From: Flammeovirga sp. SJP92
GTDB lineage: Bacteria > Bacteroidota > Bacteroidia > Cytophagales > Flammeovirgaceae
DNA length: 64,000 nucleotides
Assembly (NCBI RefSeq): GCF_001583495.1
Contig: NZ_LQAQ01000061.1
Location: 372,001-436,000 of the forward strand
Reading direction: 5' to 3'
The notes under the pieces are model-generated. The model was not told where the DNA came from, searched no databases, and was given only the letters and a program-made list of their open reading frames with translations. Below are positions 8,389 to 16,085 of the stretch, piece by piece (the stretch's first letter is position 1; every line of letters begins with the position of its first letter). The position numbers and the translations under genes are program-made.

Positions 8389-9261
8389 TTACATTTCCAA
8401 TCTTTCACTCAACTTTTGCATTAAGTGACTTGAGACTTCAATATCCCCTTCATTTTGAGAGAAGAACCCTTGCATCTCAGAGATGTAATCGATAAACGAA
8501 TCTCTGTCTCTTGTCTGAATGATGTCAAACAGTTTGTTCATTTCATCTCTGAAAATTCGCACAACTTCATACACAAATTCATTTCTCATTTGAATGTCAG
8601 CATATAGCAATGGATTCTGCATGACATATCGAGTATAAAATACGATAAAAATTCTGTAAGGAGGGGAAGCAACACTCTTAATATCTTCAAAGTCTTCGTT
8701 ATATCTTGCCATTGTCTTGGCTGAAACGAAAACATTGAAGTGATTTAGGCCTTGCACTAATCCCATTTGCTTGTCATGCTTGATGTATTCAACATCTTTT
8801 ACAATCCCTTTATGAAAAGTAAAAAACTCCTTGAAAGCTTGTGCCAAGTCCTCTGCCCCATCTACATGATTGAACAAGACAACGTTTCCATCAAAGCTTT
8901 TGATTGAAGGACCAAACATAGGGTGAATAGAAAGATATCTTGGCAATACTTCAGAATAGACTTGTCTTAGAGATTTATATTTCTCCACCACAAATTTTTT
9001 CACTGAACATAAATCGACCAAATATTTATCATCTAATGATGGGAATACTTCTTCCATCACATTAGACATCGCTGAGATAGGCACTGCTAGGATCACAATA
9101 TCTGCCCAATCTGCAAGCTGTCTATTCGACTCAAATTCACTTTCTTTTCCCCTTGATGAAAACCTTGTCTCGATTCCCTGTGCTCTGAAAAATTTCACAA
9201 CCCAGCTCCCTAATCCTTGGTTACCACCAACAACTCCTATTTTTTGCTTGTTTAGTTCCAC
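8389..9261 (-). CDS. tyrA: Prephenate dehydrogenase (TyrA dehydrogenase domain)
   Basis: Converts prephenate to 4-hydroxyphenylpyruvate in tyrosine synthesis. 290 aa aligning along its whole length with the dehydrogenase half of E. coli TyrA: nucleotide-binding VVGGNQGLGSWVVKFF, DIVILAVPISAM, LVDLCSVK, the LSIHPMFGPS active-site segment, KQMGLVQGLNHF, VASPPYRIF and NPLLYADIQM. The chorismate mutase half is absent. Strand beta2 ends in RFSSRG with an Arg where NAD-specific enzymes usually carry an acidic residue, which hints at NADP use (inference). A TAnnTTTG element and an 8-bp inverted repeat lie in its promoter region. Confidence 0.92.
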   Translation of the reverse strand: MELNKQKIGVVGGNQGLGSWVVKFFRAQGIETRFSSRGKESEFESNRQLADWADIVILAVPISAMSNVMEEVFPSLDDKYLVDLCSVKKFVVEKYKSLRQVYSEVLPRYLSIHPMFGPSIKSFDGNVVLFNHVDGAEDLAQAFKEFFTFHKGIVKDVEYIKHDKQMGLVQGLNHFNVFVSAKTMARYNEDFEDIKSVASPPYRIFIVFYTRYVMQNPLLYADIQMRNEFVYEVVRIFRDEMNKLFDIIQTRDRDSFIDYISEMQGFFSQNEGDIEVSSHLMQKLSERLEM

Positions 9262-9329
9262 AATTATCTCACTCAGATTTTATATATTCGTTAAAATTAC
9301 TTCATTTTTGAAGATTCAAACGAGATTCT

Positions 9330-9350
9330 TTTTGCATTCGTCATGCAAAA
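9330..9350. promoter_or_regulatory. Inverted repeat TTTTGCAT-5 nt-ATGCAAAA
   Basis: Perfect 8-bp arms around a 5-nt spacer in the 139-bp divergent region between tyrA and the arginyl-transferase-like gene. The right arm overlaps the -7 element of tyrA (9346-9353), the placement expected of a repressor operator. No T-tract follows, so a terminator is unlikely. Confidence 0.4.
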
Positions 9351-9353
9351 GTA
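9346..9353 (-). promoter_or_regulatory. Promoter -7 element of tyrA (TACTTTTG)
   Basis: Exact TAnnTTTG match on the minus strand, 85 bp upstream of the tyrA start. No well-spaced TTG -33 element is seen. Confidence 0.4.
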
Positions 9354-9400
9354 CGTATTTCATTTTTTATTTGGGAGTAGAAGCAACGTGAAGTGGCGAA

Positions 9401-10705
9401 ATGACGATGACTTTTGATTATTTTATGCCTGTAGACTGTACAGGTGAGACATTAGATGAGTATTTAGAAGAGGCTTGGTTTAGAGATGGACCAATGATGT
9501 CTCGCTATGAGATGATTTACTTCAGAAATCATGTCTACTCCATCGTGCCCATACGTGTAGCACTTGACGGTTTTAAGTTTTCAAAAAGCCAAAGAAAACT
9601 AATACGCAAAAACAGCCAATATGAAGTAAAAATACAGCCTTTGGAAATTACAGAGGAAAAAGAAAAAATGTATGCTGAACATAAAGGCCGTTTCCAATCT
9701 CCAAATTCTCCTACCTCTCTGAAGAACTATTTTCTTGAAGAAGGCAATGAAGAGTCCCCTTTTGAAACTTGGGAACTCCAGATCCTCGATGGAAAAAAGA
9801 TTGCCGCCATTTCTTTTATGGATCTAGGCAAAGATTCTATCTGCAGTATTCTGGCCCTTTTTGCTCCAGAGTATAGCAAACAATCATTGGGTATCACTAC
9901 CATGCTCCTTGAAATAGAGTATGCACAGATGACCAAGAAAAGCTTCTATTATCCTGGTTATGTGTTAGATGAAGACTCCGTTTTTGATTATAAAAAACGT
10001 CTGAATAATCTTTACTTCTTTGATTGGGAAGATTATACATGGCGGGAATGGGACCAATTCAAGCCTGAAAAATCAACAAATGCTATTCTTCGTCAAAAGT
10101 TGGGAGCGGTACAAAAAATTGCAGGAGAGCTAAATGAAACAAAACTTGAGCTGATCCAAAACGAAGCTTTCTTTTATAATATATGGCACAATACTTTTGA
10201 TGTATCAGGTATTGTCCCTTCTCCATTGTTTCTGGAATGGGAATCACAATGGTTCCATCAACTCTCCATCAATGTTGACTTTTTAGAAGATATTCATGAG
10301 CCTCTGTATGTTCTTACTCATCAACAAGAAGTTTTAGAACAAACATACTCAGCCACAGCTATCAATGACTCTCTTCATAAATTTCAGATGAGAATCAGAA
10401 ACTCTGCCATTGTACAGCAACAAAATCTCTTTCTTCTGGAAGAATACTTGTTGCAAGAAGGCATTGAGACAGATATTACTAAAATGTTTTCGAACGGCAA
10501 CAAACTAGATGGCTTTATAGAATTGGCGATTGAAGGAAAACACCTTACTATTTATATCTCCTATATTCTTTCCCAAAGAGTATTTTTAATGCAGGCTTCC
10601 AATGACCTCAGGGATATCACGGTAGATTCTTTTGCATCGGCTAGAGACTGTGCTATGGCCATCAAAGAATGGTATTATAGAAAGACTTTAAGTCTAGTTT
10701 TATAA
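9401..10705 (+). CDS. Arginyl-tRNA--protein transferase-like (ATE1/Bpt C-terminal fold) protein with extra C-terminal domain
   Basis: 434 aa. Residues about 15-225 follow the ATE1/Bpt pattern: IVPIRVALDGFKFSKSQRKLIRKN, AEHKGRF, AISFMDLGKDSICSILALF, SLGITTMLLEIEYAQ and FYYPGYVLDEDSVFDYKKRLNN up to W. Known members transfer Arg or Leu from aminoacyl-tRNA to N-termini of proteins marked for degradation. The CxxC-type N-terminal cysteines seen in ATE1/Bpt are missing, and residues about 230-434 form an extension I do not recognise. It may therefore be a diverged member with another acceptor. A start two codons later (MTFDY) is also possible. Divergent from tyrA. Confidence 0.72.
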   Translation: MTMTFDYFMPVDCTGETLDEYLEEAWFRDGPMMSRYEMIYFRNHVYSIVPIRVALDGFKFSKSQRKLIRKNSQYEVKIQPLEITEEKEKMYAEHKGRFQSPNSPTSLKNYFLEEGNEESPFETWELQILDGKKIAAISFMDLGKDSICSILALFAPEYSKQSLGITTMLLEIEYAQMTKKSFYYPGYVLDEDSVFDYKKRLNNLYFFDWEDYTWREWDQFKPEKSTNAILRQKLGAVQKIAGELNETKLELIQNEAFFYNIWHNTFDVSGIVPSPLFLEWESQWFHQLSINVDFLEDIHEPLYVLTHQQEVLEQTYSATAINDSLHKFQMRIRNSAIVQQQNLFLLEEYLLQEGIETDITKMFSNGNKLDGFIELAIEGKHLTIYISYILSQRVFLMQASNDLRDITVDSFASARDCAMAIKEWYYRKTLSLVL

Positions 10706-10768
10706 TACAACAACGCTTTTTTTACTTCTATAAAAGTATAATTTCAATTCAGGTTGTATTTTAGAAGT

Positions 10769-12808
10769 ATGAAAAGAACTTTGTATCTCATATTAATCAT
10801 TCCTATACTTTGTTTTTTTTCCTGCGAGGAAGAACAAAGTAAACAATTTCATCCTTCACACTTTTTTGATTTAAGTGATTTTGATACACTCACTTCTCCA
10901 AAAGACAATTTTTATCAATACGTAAATGGAAATTGGCTGAACAAGGAACCTATACCCAAAGACAGAGGTACTTGGGGCAATTATTCTGCATTAAGATTAA
11001 AAAATGATAAAAGGATAAAATCATTACTGGAATCTACTCTCCAGAAAGGGAATTATGGGAAAAACTCAAATACAGACAAAGCCCTCTCATTTTTTAATGA
11101 AGGTATGAATACTTCAAAGATTGAAAAATTAAAAGCGGATCCTGTCCGCCCTATTCTCAGAGAAATTATTGCAATTGAGAATTTTTTCGATCTTCAAAAA
11201 GTAATCACACAACTGCACACCAAAGGTATTCATCCTTTCTTCAAGCCGACCATATTCCAAGATTCCTATAGAAATAATAAACAAAGTCTGTTCCTTGAGC
11301 TTTCAGGAATCAGCATACATAATACTGTCTTTTATGCACTGCAAGATTCCAATGCCATTACCATGAGAATGGAATATGTGGACCATATAAAGCAAATGTT
11401 TCAATTATTGGGCTATACTCAAGAGCAAGCTTTTACCATAGCTAGCAGTGCCTACGCTGTTGAAGAAGATATTGCTGAACAGTACAATATTTCTATTCGA
11501 AATCACACCAACGAAAAGTATTACAATCTTAAATCATTACCAGAACTCACCGATATTTGCCAGTCATTAGTTTGGAAACAATACAATAAAGAAATTGGTA
11601 TTCAGACTGACACCGTCATTGTCACCAATCTTACCTATTTCTCGAGTATTGATGCTATTATTCTTAAGAATGGTATTTCTAAGGTGAAAAATTATTTATT
11701 GTGGAGGGTTTTACATCATGCGGCACCTTACTTATCCAATGAGTTTGTTACGGAAGATTTTAGGTATTTTGGAAAAAAAAGAGATGGACTTCTGGAACAG
11801 CCCGAAAGATGGAAAGCGGTATTAAAAGCAACCAATAAAGCGGTAGGCTTTGCTGTCGGTGAATTATACATTGCCAAATATTTTCCTCCAGAAGCAAAGA
11901 TCAAAGTCAAGAAAATGATTGATAACATTTTGCTTACTGCTGAGGAACATATTCAGAATATTGAATGGATGAACTCCAAAACCAAAGAAAGTGCATTGCA
12001 GAAACTAAACAGTTTAACCATAAAAATTGGTTATCCTGATAAGTTCCCCTCTTATTCAACCTTAAAATTGGGCAAGTCTTATTATGAGAATGTGATTCTA
12101 TCTAATCAATGGCTTTTCCAGAAAAAGATTGATGCTTTTAATAGCGGAAGCAATACGAAAAAATGGATTATCACTCCTCAAACAGTCAACGCTTATTATC
12201 ATACACTCTATAATGAGTTTGTAGTGACGGCTGGAATTCTTCAACCACCATTTTTCCATTACCAAGCAGATGACGCCGTTAATTATGGAGCGATTGGAGC
12301 CGTAATTGCACATGAAATCACTCACGGTTTTGATAATATAGGCAGACGATATAATGCTGAAGGAAATGTACAAAACTGGTGGACTTCTAAAGACTATTTT
12401 GCTTTTAAAGAAAGAACTAAAAAGCTCATTCATCAGTTTGATCGTTATGAACCACTGCCTGGAATTAACATCAATGGCAATCTCACTTTAAATGAAAATA
12501 TAGCAGACCTCAGCGGTTTAGCCATGGCTTATCATGCACTAGAACAAACTCAAGGGGCGAATGTGAACGTCACAAAAATTGATGGTTTCACGCCTCAGCA
12601 ACGTTTCTTCATCTCATGGGCTACACTTTGGAGATCTAAAACTCGTGTTGAAGTGCTACGTCAAAAATTAATGACAGAAACTCACCCTCCAGGAGAATAC
12701 AGAGTAAATGGACCTCTTTCTAATTTCACGCCATTTTATGAAGCTTTTGATGTGCATGAACATGATGGAATGTGGAGGAAAGAAGAAGATAGAGTACAGA
12801 TTTGGTAA
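10769..12808 (+). CDS. M13-family (neprilysin-like) metallopeptidase, lipoprotein
   Basis: Exported zinc endopeptidase, 679 aa. Start is the ATG of MKRTLYLILIIPILCFFSC, whose Cys is a lipobox; a TTG five codons upstream is in frame but would spoil the signal peptide. The zinc site is HEITH (H515, E516, H519) with the third ligand E576 in ENIADLSG. NAYYHTLYNEFVVTAGILQPP is the substrate-strand motif, and YRVNGPLSNFTPFYEAFDV plus the terminal tryptophan are family hallmarks. It starts with the usual DNFYQYVNGNWL. Expected to be a membrane-anchored oligopeptidase. No operon partner. Confidence 0.95.
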   Translation: MKRTLYLILIIPILCFFSCEEEQSKQFHPSHFFDLSDFDTLTSPKDNFYQYVNGNWLNKEPIPKDRGTWGNYSALRLKNDKRIKSLLESTLQKGNYGKNSNTDKALSFFNEGMNTSKIEKLKADPVRPILREIIAIENFFDLQKVITQLHTKGIHPFFKPTIFQDSYRNNKQSLFLELSGISIHNTVFYALQDSNAITMRMEYVDHIKQMFQLLGYTQEQAFTIASSAYAVEEDIAEQYNISIRNHTNEKYYNLKSLPELTDICQSLVWKQYNKEIGIQTDTVIVTNLTYFSSIDAIILKNGISKVKNYLLWRVLHHAAPYLSNEFVTEDFRYFGKKRDGLLEQPERWKAVLKATNKAVGFAVGELYIAKYFPPEAKIKVKKMIDNILLTAEEHIQNIEWMNSKTKESALQKLNSLTIKIGYPDKFPSYSTLKLGKSYYENVILSNQWLFQKKIDAFNSGSNTKKWIITPQTVNAYYHTLYNEFVVTAGILQPPFFHYQADDAVNYGAIGAVIAHEITHGFDNIGRRYNAEGNVQNWWTSKDYFAFKERTKKLIHQFDRYEPLPGININGNLTLNENIADLSGLAMAYHALEQTQGANVNVTKIDGFTPQQRFFISWATLWRSKTRVEVLRQKLMTETHPPGEYRVNGPLSNFTPFYEAFDVHEHDGMWRKEEDRVQIW

Positions 12809-13100
12809 AGAATGCGATTCTAATACTTGATTCAAGTACATCTTGGCTAAAATGATAGGAAAAGTAATCTAGAAAAAGTTCGTAACGAAATGGAATGTCT
12901 ACTTTTAGGATTACAGTCATTTATACTTTTTATAAAGTCTTCAATTTTTGTGGTTTTTATACTTTAATTACGTTGCTTATTAGAACAGTAACCTATTTCC
13001 TATCACTTTCTTCTCAAGTTACATGAAAGTTGAAACGAAGCTACAGCACTTGAATTTACTACAGTCTAATCTATAGATCTTTACAGTGTTGTGCTTTTCA

Positions 13101-13565
13101 CTATTTATATTTTATCATAATTCCAGCTGTTCCGCCTTTTGGATCATAATATGTTTCAATCTTACCCCATTTGAATTTTCTTTTTGGGCTCAGATTATCA
13201 GTTAACCACCTTTTGTATAATTCCTTTTTCCTTTGTTCATTTCCTTCAGTCCAATCTGCCCATGTCTTTTTTAATTCGTCAAGTAAAGAAAATCCAAAGT
13301 CAATAGAATCAAGCTGATCATTTTTGAAACATAAATTAAAATGAAAAAAGGCACCAGATAGTTCAACCTCTTTTAAATTAATCCACTTGTAGCCGTTATT
13401 ATAGTCTAATGTTTCATGTTTAAAATCTCCAGACTGGTTGAGTGCTTCTTCAAAACTCATTTTATAATAAAACAACTTTTTATTAATCTGAATATGTCCA
13501 GAATCAATGTCAATCAGGTTACTTATAAATAGAATCTCTTCTTTCATCTTCCTCTTTATTTTCAC
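13101..13565 (-). CDS. Hypothetical protein, 154 aa
   Basis: Not recognised with certainty. Soluble, no signal peptide, acidic and aromatic-rich, with a C-terminal segment KFKWGKIETYYDPKGGTAGIMIKY. A WGxIxxxYDxKGG ending occurs in small proteins I have seen beside polymorphic-toxin or immunity-type genes in Bacteroidota, but that link is only an impression. Start could also be M7 (MKEEIL). It lies 80 bp downstream of a frameshifted ORF and at the end of a three-gene same-strand cluster between the M13 peptidase and recX. Confidence 0.6.
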   Translation of the reverse strand: MKIKRKMKEEILFISNLIDIDSGHIQINKKLFYYKMSFEEALNQSGDFKHETLDYNNGYKWINLKEVELSGAFFHFNLCFKNDQLDSIDFGFSLLDELKKTWADWTEGNEQRKKELYKRWLTDNLSPKRKFKWGKIETYYDPKGGTAGIMIKYK

Positions 13566-13644
13566 TTATTCTCTACATAACGAAGTTACTGAACTGCGAG
13601 CGAGGGCACATCGGTCCAGACTTGCTGTTTTTAGCTGATATTAG

Positions 13645-13990
13645 CTACTTTTTAAATTTCTTTTTTTTGTGCCTCTCAATAATATAGTTATATAACCGAT
13701 CTTTCATATTAATAGAGTCAATTTCATAATCCACTAATAGTAAAGACCTCCATCCTCCTGAATTATACACTCCTAATAAACCAAGCTCTTTTGTCCAAAA
13801 AACTTCAGACTCCTCATCATAACTATTTGGTCTATCATAATAACTGTGATAGACTAGAATAGAATCTTTAGAAATCTTCGTAGAATCTAAAAATTCACAT
13901 GCTAACCCATGATAGTTAATGTTGTTTTTGAATCGTAAAAATTGAAAAATAAAAACTGGTTATAGTTATTATAAAAAGTAAGACTCTCAT
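13645..13990 (-). pseudogene. Small exported-protein gene with apparent frameshift
   Basis: An ATG at 13988-13990, 18 bp after the stop of the upstream gene, opens MRVLLFIITITSFYFSIF, a good signal peptide, but this frame stops after about 25 codons. The frame shifted by one nucleotide is open from 13942 to the TAG at 13645 with sensible composition (GLACEFLDSTKISKDSILVY, then ELGLLGVYNSGGWRSLLLVD). That second frame has no start codon. The ATG-to-TAG span of 346 bp is one nucleotide more than a multiple of three, which suggests a single indel near the A-rich run around 13925-13945. Either a real broken gene or a sequencing error. Confidence 0.55.
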
Positions 13991-14008
13991 ATACAGTGTA
14001 ATATTTAT

Positions 14009-15322
14009 TTACTGGATGTAGAATTCAACCATAGGAATTCCATATTCAGCTTCATGAAAGTCTTTGTATAAGTTTATTATATCAAAAAGTTCTTTCCCTT
14101 CTGAGTTTACAAACCAAGGCTCCCAAACCTTTCCTTCTCCATCTAATTTCATATTCCAGTCACCTCTCTTTTTAGATTTATAATATTCACCTATATATGA
14201 TAAAATTGGATGAATTATTTGGTTTAGAAACTCATCTCCTCCATAATTCCATTTAATAGATTCAGACAGGATTGAAATACATGTTTTGTCAAATTTCAAA
14301 TAAGTCGAGTCAAAATTTAGAATTGCAGGAAGTTTTTTGAGTTCTTCCATTGTATGATTTGGATAGTCCCTTCCGTACTTCTCCGATAAATCCTTATAAA
14401 TATGGACTCCTCTTCTTAATTCAGGGTTTGCTTCATATTCATTTCGCCAATTAAGTTTTTTTTCGTATTCATTTGTAAAACTTTCCATAGTGTAAAAAAT
14501 ATGTGCTGTACCTATTCCGATTTTAGCAGTCCCAGCAACATTCAACTGTTCAAAGTCACTTATTAGGATTAAATATCCTTTGGGGGAATTATACAGAATA
14601 CTCTTGAAATTATTATCAAATTTGATATTTTCCTTTATCTTAATTAACTCATGCGTTTTTATGATTTTTTCCGCATCATTTGGGTAAACGATATAATTAT
14701 TGACATTGAATTGAATTGGAAGTATACCATTTATAAACTCCTCTTTACCTGATTCATACCCATTAGGATAATGAATATTTAAAACCTCTCTATTATCAAA
14801 TGCTAAAGCATGCAAGTTTTCATATAATGTTGACTCATCTTTATATCTTATAATCACTTGACCATTTGATAATTGAAAAACTTTAAATCCAAAGTATTCT
14901 TCAAATTCAGCTTTATATTTTGTCAAGTGCTTTCCATCAAGTTGATTTATTAAATCATCTGCTTCTTTTTCAGATAACCGTATATAGTATGAAATTCTGG
15001 GTTTGAGAAAATCAACTTTGTTTTTAATGAATCTTACTCTTTTGAGGTTATTAAAATCTTTTTCACCTTTTAATAATACTCCTGATTTATCATAGAACTC
15101 AATAATAATTTGGTCTGAACTTATAGAATAAGTCCGAGCTGTCAATTCCTTACTTAAGGATTCATGTATTTTGCCATTATTAACTTTTAAAAGTTCATTT
15201 AGCTGGGTTTCATGTAATAACTGAACCTCAACTTCAAATTGATTAGGATATATAATTTTCATACAATACGAGTAATTGCAAATAGAAAAAAACAGAATAA
15301 TATTTATGAGGTTGATTTTCAT
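14009..15322 (-). CDS. Hypothetical exported protein, 437 aa
   Basis: Function unknown. A signal peptide is likely (MKINLINIILFFSICNYSYC). The mature part is rich in Lys, Glu, Asn, Tyr and Ile, with repeated short beta-type segments (QVIIRYKDESTLYENL and similar) and no metal or catalytic motif I recognise. There is an ordered C-terminal block: KRGDWNMKLDGEGKVWEPWF followed by VNSEGKELFDIINLYKDFHE. No transmembrane helix after the signal. The cluster it heads (14009-15322, 13645-13990, 13101-13565) is flanked by conserved genes and looks like lineage-specific content. Confidence 0.68.
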   Translation of the reverse strand: MKINLINIILFFSICNYSYCMKIIYPNQFEVEVQLLHETQLNELLKVNNGKIHESLSKELTARTYSISSDQIIIEFYDKSGVLLKGEKDFNNLKRVRFIKNKVDFLKPRISYYIRLSEKEADDLINQLDGKHLTKYKAEFEEYFGFKVFQLSNGQVIIRYKDESTLYENLHALAFDNREVLNIHYPNGYESGKEEFINGILPIQFNVNNYIVYPNDAEKIIKTHELIKIKENIKFDNNFKSILYNSPKGYLILISDFEQLNVAGTAKIGIGTAHIFYTMESFTNEYEKKLNWRNEYEANPELRRGVHIYKDLSEKYGRDYPNHTMEELKKLPAILNFDSTYLKFDKTCISILSESIKWNYGGDEFLNQIIHPILSYIGEYYKSKKRGDWNMKLDGEGKVWEPWFVNSEGKELFDIINLYKDFHEAEYGIPMVEFYIQ

Positions 15323-15529
15323 TTTTATAATTGAATTTAGCCACCTATTATCTGCATATCGACCAAAGGGAAGATTGCATTTGAACGTTGAATAAACACA
15401 ATGACGTCTATCCTTAAAAAATTAGTTTGCTGAATAGATTGTTGAAAGCATTTCACAATTTATTGGTTATTGTAATACGAAACAAGGAGAGATTTCTTGT
15501 AAAGTGAGAATTTAGCATCACTCCAATGA

Positions 15530-15578
15530 TAAAAAATAAGGAGGCGAATCAAAATTTTCTTTTCAATTCGCCTCCTCT
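15530..15578 (-). terminator. Terminator of the ppk1-recX operon
   Basis: Inverted repeat GGAGGCGAAT/ATTCGCCTCC with a loop of about 15 nt. On the minus strand it is followed by TTATTTTTTATC. It begins about 20 bp past the recX stop. Confidence 0.75.
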
Positions 15579-15596
15579 ATGTTTTAGAAGAATTCA

Positions 15597-16085
15597 TTAT
15601 TCCTCTTTATTTTTCACTTCGAAAAGTGCATCTTCCACCGCATTATAGCAGACTTCTGTTTCAAAACCTTTACCTGCTAAATGCTGAAGTGCTTTACCTT
15701 TAACCAAGTGGTTTTCTTCCCCTTTTTCTATGAGTCTTTCCACCTTTTTGAGTGCAATACCTAAAGCCACTTCATAGTATTCCTCCTCATTGATCTCTTT
15801 TAAGGCCTCTTTTCCTAAAGAAGGAGAGACGCCCTTCTGATGTAAAGCCATCTGAATTTTGCGTCTCCCCCATTTATTGCTTCTGAATTTGCCTCTTACA
15901 AAAGAAGAAGCATACCTTTTTTCATCCCAAAACTTATTCTCCTTCAGCCATGCTAAAACCTCTGGAATATCTTCCTCGTCATATTCCCACTTTATTAATC
16001 GGTTCACAATTTCTTGCTGACAACGATCTTGATAGGAACAATACGCGGCTATTTTGGGTAGAATCTGCTGATAGGTATAATTCAT
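15597..16085 (-). CDS. recX: RecX-family regulatory protein
   Basis: 162 aa of three-helix RecX repeats: YCSYQDRCQQEIVNRLIKWEYDEEDIPEVLAWLKE, then FWDEKRYASSFVRGKFRSNKWGRRKIQMAL and a third, more diverged repeat. RecX binds RecA filaments and limits their activity. Its ATG shares one base with the ppk1 stop codon (TAATG), so translation is coupled to polyphosphate kinase. recA itself is not in the window. Closed by a strong terminator. Confidence 0.88.
   Translation of the reverse strand: MNYTYQQILPKIAAYCSYQDRCQQEIVNRLIKWEYDEEDIPEVLAWLKENKFWDEKRYASSFVRGKFRSNKWGRRKIQMALHQKGVSPSLGKEALKEINEEEYYEVALGIALKKVERLIEKGEENHLVKGKALQHLAGKGFETEVCYNAVEDALFEVKNKEE

Noticed and set aside
10754-10768. TTG upstream start for the M13 peptidase
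   Set aside because: It would place five residues before a standard lipoprotein signal and no feature supports it.
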